NCBI GenBank assembly: GCA_012719255.1
Contig: JAAYAS010000308.1
Coordinates: 1-6,044 of the forward strand
Origin: Microbacteriaceae bacterium
Lineage (GTDB): Bacteria; Actinomycetota; Actinomycetes; Actinomycetales; Microbacteriaceae
Reading direction: 5' to 3'
Length of the DNA stretch: 6,044 nt
This document shows, one piece after another, positions 1 to 5,757 of this stretch. The stretch's first letter is position 1; every line of letters starts with the position of its first letter. The notes below the pieces were generated by a model that saw only the letters and a program-made list of their open reading frames with translations, was not told the origin of the DNA and searched no databases. The position numbers were made by a program, and so were the translations under genes.

Positions 1-545
1 CGAAGATCAACAACGACCTGCGCTGGATGGGCTCGGGCCCGAACACCGGTCTCGGCGAGCTGCGCATCCCCGACCTGCAGCCCGGCTCGTCGATCATGCC
101 CGGCAAGGTGAACCCGGTCGTGCCGGAGGCCGTGCTCATGGTGTGCTCGACCGTCGTCGGCAACGACGCGGCGATCGCCTGGGCCGGTGCCTCGGGCTCG
201 TTCGAGCTCAACGTGCAGATCCCGGTCATGGGCACGTCGCTGCTCGAGTCGATCCGCCTGCTCGGCAACGCCTCGAAGGTGTTCGCCGACAAGACCGTCG
301 AGGGCCTCGAGGCGAACGAGGAGCGCGCCCGCGAGCTCGCCGAGTCGTCGCCGTCGATCGTCACCCCGCTCAACCGCGTCATCGGCTACGAGGCCGCCGC
401 GAAGGTCGCGAAGCACGCCGTCGAGCACAAGATCACCGTCCGCCAGGCGGTCATCGACCTCGGCTTCGTCGAGCGCGGCGAGATCACCGAGGACGACCTC
501 GACGCCCGCCTAGACGTGCTGAAGATGACCTCGCCGAACCTCTAG
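1..545 (+). CDS. fumC: Class II fumarate hydratase (fumarase C), C-terminal part; 5' end outside window
   Basis: This enzyme reversibly hydrates fumarate to L-malate in the cytoplasmic TCA cycle. The first complete codon is at position 3 and about 180 C-terminal residues are visible, ending in a TAG stop at 543-545. The signature of the fumarase/aspartase superfamily, GSSIMPGKVNP, lies at visible residues 28-38. It belongs to the flexible loop that carries the catalytic serine. The preceding segment (KINNDLRW, then GSGPNTGLGEL) and the following VVPEA match fumarases better than aspartase, argininosuccinate lyase or adenylosuccinate lyase. The last ~80 residues form the small C-terminal domain typical of FumC, with SIVTPLNRVIGYEAAAKVAK and an ITVRQAVIDLG stretch. 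A full enzyme is about 460-470 residues, so roughly 60% lies upstream of the window. The gene converges on the DUF4245 gene with a 47-base gap. Family identity is secure; only the missing N-terminus limits the call. Confidence 0.95.
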   Translation, partial: KINNDLRWMGSGPNTGLGELRIPDLQPGSSIMPGKVNPVVPEAVLMVCSTVVGNDAAIAWAGASGSFELNVQIPVMGTSLLESIRLLGNASKVFADKTVEGLEANEERARELAESSPSIVTPLNRVIGYEAAAKVAKHAVEHKITVRQAVIDLGFVERGEITEDDLDARLDVLKMTSPNL

Positions 546-592
546 CGGTTCGCGGGCCGTTCGCCGTGCGCCGCTCGGGCGCCGGGGCGGCG

Positions 593-1240
593 TCAGCCGC
601 GCGACTCGGCGATCTCGAGCGCGAGCGCGCGCACCTGCTCGGGCTCGTTCGAGCCGTAGACGACGTAGTGCGAGCCGTCGATCACCGTCGCCAGGCTGTA
701 GCGGGTGTTGCCGGCCTCGTCGGGCGCGAGATCGGTGTGGTCGTACTCGTCCCACTGCACGCCGGCGAGCTCGATCGAGCCGGTCCGCGGGCGGTGGTCG
801 ACCTTCTGCAGCACCCAGGTGTCGTTCGCGTCGAGGCCCTGGCTCACCGCGACGAAGCCCTCCGGGCGCTCGTCGGCGTCGTAGATGACGAAGCCGACGT
901 ACCACTCGGTGACGCCGTCGGCGCTCGTGCGGATGTCGGCGCCGTTCGCCTTCCAGCCCTCGGGCATCGCGGGCGCCGCGAGCGGCTCGTCGTAGCCGTG
1001 CTGCGCCTGCGCGGCGACCTCGGCGTAGTCGATGTCGCGGATCACCGGCCGGTCGTCGCGGGGCACGATGAGCACGATCACGAGCACCGCGAGCAGGCAC
1101 ACGCCGAGCGCGGCGATGAGGTTCTGCACGGTCTGCCGGTGGCGGTGCTTGCGCGAGGTCTCGCGCATCCGCTCGGCGGTCTCCTCGGGTGTCTCGGGGC
1201 GGCCGAGGTCGGCCCGGATCGGCGCCTCCCGGCGGCTCAC
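593..1240 (-). CDS. DUF4245 family single-pass membrane protein, function unknown
   Basis: This is a 215-residue protein of unknown function that resembles the actinobacterial DUF4245 family. I chose the GTG start at 1238-1240. It overlaps the xseB stop as GTGA, has a GAGG ribosome-binding sequence seven bases upstream, and avoids an arginine/proline-rich 26-residue extension that is only a shadow of xseB. Residues 1-40 are charged and probably cytoplasmic, with a basic RKHRHR cluster just before a single membrane segment at about 41-60 (LIAALGVCLLAVLVIVLIVP). The remaining ~155 residues are probably extracytoplasmic; they include PEGWKANGADIR, VTEWYVGFVIY and a C-terminal YSLATVIDGSHYVVYGS. 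There is no lipobox or catalytic motif I recognise. It is the last gene of the xseA-xseB operon and is presumably translationally coupled to xseB. From memory, mycobacteria also carry a DUF4245 gene in the neighbourhood of fum, xseAB and ispH. No function is proposed. Confidence 0.85.
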   Translation of the reverse strand: MSRREAPIRADLGRPETPEETAERMRETSRKHRHRQTVQNLIAALGVCLLAVLVIVLIVPRDDRPVIRDIDYAEVAAQAQHGYDEPLAAPAMPEGWKANGADIRTSADGVTEWYVGFVIYDADERPEGFVAVSQGLDANDTWVLQKVDHRPRTGSIELAGVQWDEYDHTDLAPDEAGNTRYSLATVIDGSHYVVYGSNEPEQVRALALEIAESRG

Positions 1241-1506
1241 TCGGCGGCCTCGGCGTCGGCGCTCGAGCCGGCGCGGGCGCGGGCGGCCTCGAGGCGCTCG
1301 CGGGCGCCCTTGAGCCACTGCTCGCAGTGCGCGGCGAGGCGCTCGCCGCGCTCCCAGAGGGCGAGCGCGGTCTCGAGCGGCAGCGCGCCCTGCTCGAGCC
1401 GCTGCACGACGAGCGCGAGCTCGTCGCGGGCCTCCTCGAAGCTCAGCTCGGCGACGGGCCGCTCGGCGGCGGCGGGGGCATCGGCGGGGTTCGGCATGGT
1501 GGTCAT
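1237..1506 (-). CDS. xseB: Exodeoxyribonuclease VII small subunit
   Basis: This is the small subunit of exonuclease VII, which with XseA degrades single-stranded DNA to acid-soluble oligonucleotides in both directions and acts in the cytoplasm. The protein has 89 residues, close to the usual 70-90. The core at residues 21-75 (SFEEARDELALVVQRLEQG, then LPLETALALWERGERLAAHC) is the XseB helical hairpin, which wraps around the coiled-coil region of the large subunit. Proline/alanine-rich N- and C-terminal tails flank it and are probably disordered. The ATG start at 1504-1506 overlaps the xseA stop as ATGA, and the stop overlaps the DUF4245 GTG as GTGA, so the three genes form one tightly coupled operon. 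A second ATG three codons downstream could also be used. A weak GAGG sequence lies about ten bases before the first ATG, inside xseA. Confidence 0.95.
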   Translation of the reverse strand: MTTMPNPADAPAAAERPVAELSFEEARDELALVVQRLEQGALPLETALALWERGERLAAHCEQWLKGARERLEAARARAGSSADAEAAE

Positions 1507-2714
1507 TCTACGATCGCCTCGATTCGTCCATCGGTGACTCGGATGCTCAGGGTCGCGCCGGCCTCGGCCTCGCCGACGGCGGTGATCACGCGGGGCTCGG
1601 CGAGGTCGGTGCGCTCGACGATCGCGTAGCCGCGGCGCAGCGTGCCCTCGGGCGAGAGCGACACGAGCCGCTGCCGCAGCGCCTCGACGCGCTCGCCGGC
1701 GCGCTCGACGTGGCGCTGCGCGAGCTCCTCGCCGCGGGCGGCGAGGTGCACGAGGTCCTCGGCGTGGCGGTCGACGAGCCAGGCGGGGTCGGCGAGCGCC
1801 GGCCGCGAGCGCAGATTCTCGAGGTAGCGCGTCTCGTGCGTGATCTGGTCGGTGATGCGGCGCAGGATGCGGGCGCGCAGATCACCGACGAACTGGAGCT
1901 GCTCGGCGACGTCGGGCACGACCCGCTTCGCCGCGTCGGTCGGGGTCGAGGCGCGGAGGTCGGCGACCTCGTCGAGCAGCGGCCGGTCGGCCTCGTGGCC
2001 GATCGCGCTGACGAGCGGCGTGACCACCTCGGCGGCGGCGCGAACGAGCCGCTCGTCGCTGAAGGGGAGGAGGTGGAGGAAGTCGCCGCCGCCGCGCGCG
2101 ACGATGATCACGTCGACCTCGGGGTCGGCGTCGAGCTCGCGCAGCGCGGCGACGACCTCGTCGACGGTGCGCTCGCCCTGCACGCGGGTGTGGATGGTGC
2201 GGAAGCGCACGGCCGGCCAGCGCAGCTCGGCGTTGCGGCGCACATCCTTCTCGGCGTCGGAGTCGCGGCCGGTGATGAGGCCGATGCGCTGGGGCAGCAG
2301 GGGCGGCCGCACCTTGCGGGCCGGGTCGAACAGCCCCTCCTCGGCGAGCCGGCGGCGCAGCCGCTCGAGCTCGGCGAGCAGGTTGCCGATGCCGGAGTGG
2401 CGCACGTCGTACACCTGCAGCGAGAGCGTGCCGCCCTTCACCCAGAAGTCGGGCTTCGCCTGCACGAGCACGCGGTCGCCCTGCTCGAAGGTCGCGTCGA
2501 GCTTCTGCACGACCGATCGCCAGACGGTGAGCGAGAGGTTCGCGTCCTGCTCGAGGTCGCGGAGCTTCGCGTAGACGTGGCCGCCGCGCTCGTTCCAGCT
2601 CGTGAGCTCGCCCTCGACCCAGACCGTGCCGAGCCGGCCGATGTAGTCGCGCATGATGTGCGACATCTCGGCGACCTGGAACGGCTGCTCGGGCGTCGTG
2701 GTGACGCGTCCCAT
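1503..2714 (-). CDS. xseA: Exodeoxyribonuclease VII large subunit
   Basis: This is the catalytic large subunit of exonuclease VII, a metal-dependent single-strand DNase that works with XseB in repair and DNA processing. I chose the ATG at 2712-2714 (403 residues) because a strong GAGGGGAG ribosome-binding site lies four bases upstream. A GTG at 2765 is in frame but overlaps the ispH promoter and adds 17 unconserved residues. Residues ~10-110 form the OB-fold (WVEGELTSWNERGGHVYAKLRD). The catalytic domain follows with ITGRDSDAEKDV (~148), ARGGGDF...LPFSDE (~206-220) and SAIGHEADRPLLDEVADLRASTPTDAA (~236-262). A helical, probably coiled-coil stretch of ~270-350 leads to the C-terminal SPEGTLRRGYAIVE motif (~354-367). 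The length is typical of the actinobacterial form and shorter than E. coli XseA (~456). The RGGG motif is followed by DFLH instead of the more common S-x-E-D, which I think is normal in related actinobacteria. It is the first gene of the operon and is divergent from ispH. Confidence 0.96.
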   Translation of the reverse strand: MGRVTTTPEQPFQVAEMSHIMRDYIGRLGTVWVEGELTSWNERGGHVYAKLRDLEQDANLSLTVWRSVVQKLDATFEQGDRVLVQAKPDFWVKGGTLSLQVYDVRHSGIGNLLAELERLRRRLAEEGLFDPARKVRPPLLPQRIGLITGRDSDAEKDVRRNAELRWPAVRFRTIHTRVQGERTVDEVVAALRELDADPEVDVIIVARGGGDFLHLLPFSDERLVRAAAEVVTPLVSAIGHEADRPLLDEVADLRASTPTDAAKRVVPDVAEQLQFVGDLRARILRRITDQITHETRYLENLRSRPALADPAWLVDRHAEDLVHLAARGEELAQRHVERAGERVEALRQRLVSLSPEGTLRRGYAIVERTDLAEPRVITAVGEAEAGATLSIRVTDGRIEAIVE

Positions 2715-2718
2715 CGGG

Positions 2719-2726
2719 CTCCCCTC
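2719..2726 (-). promoter_or_regulatory. Ribosome-binding site that fixes the xseA start
   Basis: Read on the minus strand this is GAGGGGAG followed by CCCG and then the ATG of xseA. The purine-rich core complements the 16S rRNA 3' end at a normal distance. It favours the ATG at 2714 over the upstream in-frame GTG at 2765, which has no such sequence. No clear -10/-35 pair for the xse operon could be recognised in the 59-base gap, so its promoter may lie further upstream, inside ispH. Confidence 0.75.
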
Positions 2727-2760
2727 AACAGGCGCTCCGAGCGGATGCGGGGCGCCGACG

Positions 2761-2766
2761 TACACT
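2761..2766 (+). promoter_or_regulatory. Probable -10 box of a leaderless ispH promoter
   Basis: The hexamer TACACT fits the actinobacterial -10 consensus TANNNT. Its last base is followed by seven bases and then the GTG start of ispH at 2774. Transcription normally begins about 6-8 bases after the -10 box, so the mRNA should start at or next to the GTG, giving a leaderless transcript. There is no Shine-Dalgarno sequence at a usable distance. No convincing -35 box is seen around 2736-2743, which is common for actinobacterial promoters. Confidence 0.6.
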
Positions 2767-2773
2767 GGGCGGC

Positions 2774-3865
2774 GTGAACGAGTCGGTTGTCTCCCTGCCC
2801 ATGCCGCGCATCGCGCGGCCCACGGTCGTGCTCGAGGATCGCCCGGTGGCGGGTGACAAGCGGGTGCTGCTCGCCGCCCCTCGAGGATACTGCGCCGGCG
2901 TCGACCGGGCCGTGGTGGCTGTGGACAAGGCGCTCGAGCGCTACGGCGCGCCGGTGTACGTGCGCAAGCAGATCGTGCACAACAAGCACGTCGTGAGCGA
3001 GCTCGAGCAGCGCGGCGCGATCTTCGTCGACGAGGTCGACGAGGTGCCCGAGGGCGCCCACCTCGTCTTCTCGGCGCACGGCGTCTCGCCGATGGTGAAG
3101 GAGGCCGCCGCCGAGCGGCAGCTGCAGACGATCGACGCCACCTGCCCGCTCGTGACGAAGGTGCACCGCGAGGCGAGCCGCTTCTCGAAGCAGGGCCGGC
3201 AGATCCTCCTCATCGGCCACGACGGCCACGAGGAGGTCGAGGGCACCGCCGGCCACGGCGGCGACCGCGTCACCATCGTGAACAACCCCGACGAGGCCGA
3301 CACCGTCGTCGTCGACGACCCCGACAACGTCGTGTGGCTCTCGCAGACGACGCTCTCGGTCGACGAGACGATGGAGACGGTGAACCGCCTGCGCACGCGC
3401 TTCCCGAACCTCCAGAACCCTCCGAGCGACGACATCTGCTACGCGACGCAGAACCGCCAGGTCGCGATCAAGAAGGTCGCCGCCGAGGCCGACCTCGTCA
3501 TCGTCGTCGGCTCGGCGAACTCGTCGAACTCGGTGCGCCTCGTCGAGGTCGCCCTCGACCACGGCGCGAAGGCCGCCTACCGCATCGACTACGCCGATGA
3601 GATCCAGCAGGAGTGGCTCGACGGCGTCGCCACCGTCGGCGTCACCTCCGGCGCCTCGGTGCCGGAGGTGCTCGTGCAGGACGTCGTCGAGGCGCTCGCG
3701 ACCGCCGGCTACCGCGACGTCGCCGAGGTCGAGACCGCCGTCGAGGACCTCATGTTCTCGCTGCCGAAGGAGCTGCGCCGCGACCTCGCCGACTGCGACA
3801 CCGGCGGCGCCGGCGGTCGCGGCGGTCGCGGGCAGGGCGTGCGCGACAAGTCGTCGGGCATCTAG
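2774..3865 (+). CDS. ispH: 4-hydroxy-3-methylbut-2-enyl diphosphate reductase (LytB)
   Basis: This enzyme catalyses the last step of the MEP pathway, the reductive dehydroxylation of HMBPP to IPP and DMAPP, using a [4Fe-4S] cluster in the cytoplasm. The protein has 363 residues. The three cluster cysteines are visible: Cys40 in PRGYCAGVDRAV, Cys124 in DATCPLVTKVH and Cys222 in DDICYATQNRQ. Substrate-binding features are also present: VHN with His69, AHGVS with His102, GHEEVEGT with the proton-relay Glu153, the SANSSNS loop (~247-253) and TSGASVPE (~291-298). The GTG start at 2774 is supported by the -10 box just upstream; an ATG at codon 10 is the alternative and has no ribosome-binding site. 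The N-terminal ~28 residues and a glycine/arginine-rich tail after Cys341 (GGAGGRGGRGQG) extend beyond the conserved core and may be disordered. The gene is divergent from xseA, an arrangement also remembered from mycobacteria, and appears to be transcribed alone. Confidence 0.96.
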   Translation: MNESVVSLPMPRIARPTVVLEDRPVAGDKRVLLAAPRGYCAGVDRAVVAVDKALERYGAPVYVRKQIVHNKHVVSELEQRGAIFVDEVDEVPEGAHLVFSAHGVSPMVKEAAAERQLQTIDATCPLVTKVHREASRFSKQGRQILLIGHDGHEEVEGTAGHGGDRVTIVNNPDEADTVVVDDPDNVVWLSQTTLSVDETMETVNRLRTRFPNLQNPPSDDICYATQNRQVAIKKVAAEADLVIVVGSANSSNSVRLVEVALDHGAKAAYRIDYADEIQQEWLDGVATVGVTSGASVPEVLVQDVVEALATAGYRDVAEVETAVEDLMFSLPKELRRDLADCDTGGAGGRGGRGQGVRDKSSGI

Positions 3866-3869
3866 GCCC

Positions 3870-3892
3870 GCCCGCGCCCTGCGCCCGCGGGC
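3870..3892 (+). terminator. GC-rich hairpin after ispH, possible terminator without a U-tract
   Basis: GCCCGCG at 3870-3876 pairs with CGCGGGC at 3886-3892 around a nine-base loop, starting five bases after the ispH stop codon. No run of T follows, so it is not a canonical intrinsic terminator. U-less hairpins are common downstream of actinobacterial genes, but a 7-bp GC stem can also arise by chance in sequence this GC-rich. Confidence 0.3.
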
Positions 3893-3931
3893 TCCCACGG
3901 AGCGGTCTCGCGACCGCGCGGCCCCGCTTGC

Positions 3932-3937
3932 TACGCT
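3932..3937 (+). promoter_or_regulatory. Probable extended -10 box of a leaderless GNAT-gene promoter
   Basis: TACGCT fits TANNNT and is directly preceded by TGC, giving an extended -10 (TGN-TANNNT). Six bases separate it from the GTG start at 3944, so transcription should begin at or beside the start codon. No Shine-Dalgarno sequence precedes the GTG. The arrangement closely matches that at ispH. An inverted repeat at 3902-3917 covers the place where a -35 element would be expected. Confidence 0.6.
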
Positions 3938-3943
3938 CGCGCG

Positions 3944-5254
3944 GTGAGCTTCGACGACCGCCATCTCCACGCGCCCCTCGACCCCGCGACCGCCGAGCGC
4001 CTCGCCGCGCAGGGCCTGCGCTACGCGCTCGTCGGCGACGACGACGCCGCGATCGACGCCTGGTCGCGCGCCGATCTGCGCGGCTTCCACGCCGACGCCC
4101 CCGACCCCGCCGACTCGCTCACCGCCCGCCGCCGCGACTGGTACCGGCGCGAGCGGCTCACCGGCGTGTGGCGGCCCGGCGATCGCCTCGAGCCGGTCGC
4201 CACCACGAGCTCGTGGCTCGCCCGGCTCACGGTGCCCGGCCCCGCCGAGCTCGATCTCTGGTCGATCAGCTCGGTCACCGTCGACACCACCCACCTCGGT
4301 CGCGGCTACGCACGGGCCCTGCTCGAGGGCGAGCTGCGCACCGCCGCCGCCCTCGGCATCCCCGCCGCGGGCCTCACGGTGAGCGAGTCGACGCTCTACG
4401 GCCGCTACGGCTTCGGCATCGCGGCGCAGGCCGCCTCGGTCGAGATCGACACCACCCGCGTGCGCTGGGCCGGCCCCGAGCCCGACCTCGAGCTCGAGTT
4501 CGTCGACGTCGAGACCGCTGCCGCCGACTTCGAGCGGCTGCACGCCGAGCGGGTCGCGGCCACCGCGGGCGACGTGTCGACCCGGCCGACCTCGTGGCGC
4601 CGCATCACCGGCGCCGACGACGCGAACGGCGCCGCGACCCGAAAACGCCGCTTCGTGCGCGCGCTGCGCGGCGACGAGGCGGTCGGCATCGTCGCCTACA
4701 CGCTCACCGAATCGGACCACGACTTCACCCACCACACCCTCGACGTCGAAGCCCTCGCCGCGCCCGGCCGCGACGCCGCGGCGGCGCTGTGGCGGTTCGT
4801 CGTCGGACAGCCGCTCGTCCGCAAGGTCATCGCGGGCCTCCTCGCGCTCGACGACCCGCTGCGCTGGTGGCTCGGCGACTGGCGCGGCGCGATCGTGCGC
4901 GTCGTCGACCACCACTGGCTCCGCATCCTCGACGTGCCCGCCGCCCTCGCGGCGCGCGCGTACGCGGGCGAGGGCCCACTGGGGCTGCGGGTGCGCGACT
5001 CGCTCGGCTTCTGCGAGGGCGACTACCTGCTCGAGTCGGATGCGGCCGGTCGCGCCGCCGTCGAGGCCGTGCGCGCGCTGCCGGCCGGGACGCCGACGAT
5101 CGAGCTCGACGCGGCGACGCTCGCGTCGATGTGGCTCGGGGCGTTCTCGCCGTCGGCGCTCGCCGCCGCCGGCCGGACCGACGGCGACGGCGTCGATGCC
5201 GCCGACCGGCTCTTCGCCGTGGGCCGGGCGCCGCTGCTGAGCACCTGGTACTGA
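3944..5254 (+). CDS. Eis-like GNAT family N-acetyltransferase with C-terminal SCP2-type domain
   Basis: This is a predicted cytoplasmic acetyl-CoA-dependent N-acetyltransferase of the Eis family (two GNAT folds followed by an SCP2-like domain). The protein has 436 residues; M. tuberculosis Eis has about 400. The first GNAT domain (~25-160) carries the acetyl-CoA-binding stretch SISSVTVDTTHLGRGYARALLEGE (shown in two parts: SISSVTVD ~107-114, HLGRGYARALL ~117-127). It ends with STLYGRYGFG, in which Tyr152 aligns with the general-acid tyrosine (Tyr126) of Eis. The second, probably degenerate, GNAT domain spans ~165-310. The SCP2-like part begins near HHWLRILDVPAALAARAY (~323-340). The chain ends in an aromatic residue (Tyr436), as in Eis, where the terminal carboxylate enters the active site. 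The GTG start follows a leaderless-type promoter. Substrate is unknown: Eis homologues acetylate aminoglycosides and other amines, but resistance cannot be inferred from sequence alone. The gene appears monocistronic and converges on the DUF6264-like gene. Confidence 0.88.
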   Translation: MSFDDRHLHAPLDPATAERLAAQGLRYALVGDDDAAIDAWSRADLRGFHADAPDPADSLTARRRDWYRRERLTGVWRPGDRLEPVATTSSWLARLTVPGPAELDLWSISSVTVDTTHLGRGYARALLEGELRTAAALGIPAAGLTVSESTLYGRYGFGIAAQAASVEIDTTRVRWAGPEPDLELEFVDVETAAADFERLHAERVAATAGDVSTRPTSWRRITGADDANGAATRKRRFVRALRGDEAVGIVAYTLTESDHDFTHHTLDVEALAAPGRDAAAALWRFVVGQPLVRKVIAGLLALDDPLRWWLGDWRGAIVRVVDHHWLRILDVPAALAARAYAGEGPLGLRVRDSLGFCEGDYLLESDAAGRAAVEAVRALPAGTPTIELDAATLASMWLGAFSPSALAAAGRTDGDGVDAADRLFAVGRAPLLSTWY

Positions 5255-5285
5255 GGCTCGCCCGGTCGGTCGTGCTCGGCCGCCG

Positions 5286-5756
5286 TCAGCCTCCGACCGA
5301 GGCGAGCACCGCATCCACGAGCCGCGGATGCATGCCGGCGGCGATCGCGAGCACGCCGACGGTGATGAGCCAGCCGATGACGGCGCCGACGATCGCGCAC
5401 CAGGCGGCGAACCTCTCGGCGCGCCAGCGGCGCAGCGCGACGTAGAGCCAGAGCGCGTAGTTGAGGGGATGCGCGACGATGCCGGCCCAGCCGAGCGCCG
5501 CGAGCCCCTCGGCGCGCACGTAGTCGCCGGCCTCGTACTGCTCGAACATCGCGGCGATCTGCATCACGATCGACTGCTCGGTGAGGGCCTGCATGTTCAC
5601 GATCGTGGCGCCGATGCCGACGATGAACAGGGCGATGCCGTAGATGCGGTCGAGCCGCCGGCGGAGGCGGCGCTGCTCGTCGAGGCTCAGCACGGGCGCG
5701 GGCCCCGTGGAGTTCCCACGGGGCCCGCGCCCTTCGGGAGCGCTGCTCGGGGGCAC
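5286..5756 (-). CDS. Small three-helix membrane protein resembling DUF6264; start uncertain
   Basis: This is a small hydrophobic protein of unknown function, up to 156 residues. A basic stretch (RRLRRRLDR, ~29-37) precedes three likely membrane segments at ~39-57, ~87-107 and ~116-140, with short charged loops between them. Size, topology and position behind fbaA resemble the DUF6264 family I remember from Microbacteriaceae; this is recall, not a search. The longest frame starts with GTG at 5754-5756, one base after the fbaA stop, but no ribosome-binding site is visible there. The first 21 codons run straight through a perfect 17-bp hairpin and use GGG, GAA, CGT and GCT, which are rare in the neighbouring genes. 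The GTG at 5691-5693, at the foot of the hairpin, would give a 135-residue protein that keeps all three helices and may be the true start. Expression probably depends on read-through from fbaA. The 31-base gap to the converging GNAT gene holds nothing recognisable. Confidence 0.7.
   Translation of the reverse strand: MPPSSAPEGRGPRGNSTGPAPVLSLDEQRRLRRRLDRIYGIALFIVGIGATIVNMQALTEQSIVMQIAAMFEQYEAGDYVRAEGLAALGWAGIVAHPLNYALWLYVALRRWRAERFAAWCAIVGAVIGWLITVGVLAIAAGMHPRLVDAVLASVGG
5694..5732 (-). terminator. Perfect 17-bp hairpin downstream of fbaA, probable terminator or attenuator
   Basis: GGGCGCGGGCCCCGTGG (5694-5710) and CCACGGGGCCCGCGCCC (5716-5732) are exact reverse complements around a five-base loop. 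The structure begins 25 bases after the fbaA stop on the minus strand. The stem is far longer and more perfect than chance GC pairing in the rest of the window. It has no U-tract on either strand, so it is a U-less actinobacterial-type terminator candidate. It may act as a partial terminator that lowers expression of the following membrane-protein gene. Confidence 0.65.
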
Positions 5757-5757
5757 G

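Noticed and set aside
571..590. Possible terminator hairpin between fumC and the DUF4245 gene (CCGC/GCGG arms)
   Set aside because: The stem is only four to six pairs including a wobble, with no U-tract, and is within what GC-rich sequence gives by chance.
546..592. Search for glpX (class II fructose-bisphosphatase), which neighbours fum and DUF4245 in mycobacteria
   Set aside because: No such gene fits in the 47-base gap. It may lie outside the window, so absence cannot be claimed.
1241..1318. N-terminal extension of the DUF4245 protein to an ATG at 1318
   Set aside because: The added 26 residues are almost all Arg, Pro and Gly and lie within xseB. The GTG at 1240 has a GAGG ribosome-binding site and the GTGA overlap.
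2715..2765. Upstream GTG start for xseA at 2765
   Set aside because: It would overlap the ispH -10 box, has no ribosome-binding site, and adds residues outside the OB-fold; the ATG at 2714 has a strong site.
5239..5277. GAGCAC/GTGCTC inverted repeat around the end of the GNAT gene
   Set aside because: The arms are six bases, the loop is 27 bases, and the left arm lies inside the coding sequence; it is not a credible terminator.
2438..5314. A 958-codon open frame on the minus strand opposite ispH and the GNAT gene
   Set aside because: It lies antisense to two confidently identified genes, has a composition dominated by Arg, Gly, Val, Ala and Asp with no recognisable domain, and is explained by the lack of stop codons in GC-rich DNA.
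3613..5445. A 610-codon plus-strand frame overlapping the end of ispH and the GNAT gene
   Set aside because: Its translation is an arginine/alanine/proline low-complexity string, a frame-shadow of the real genes.
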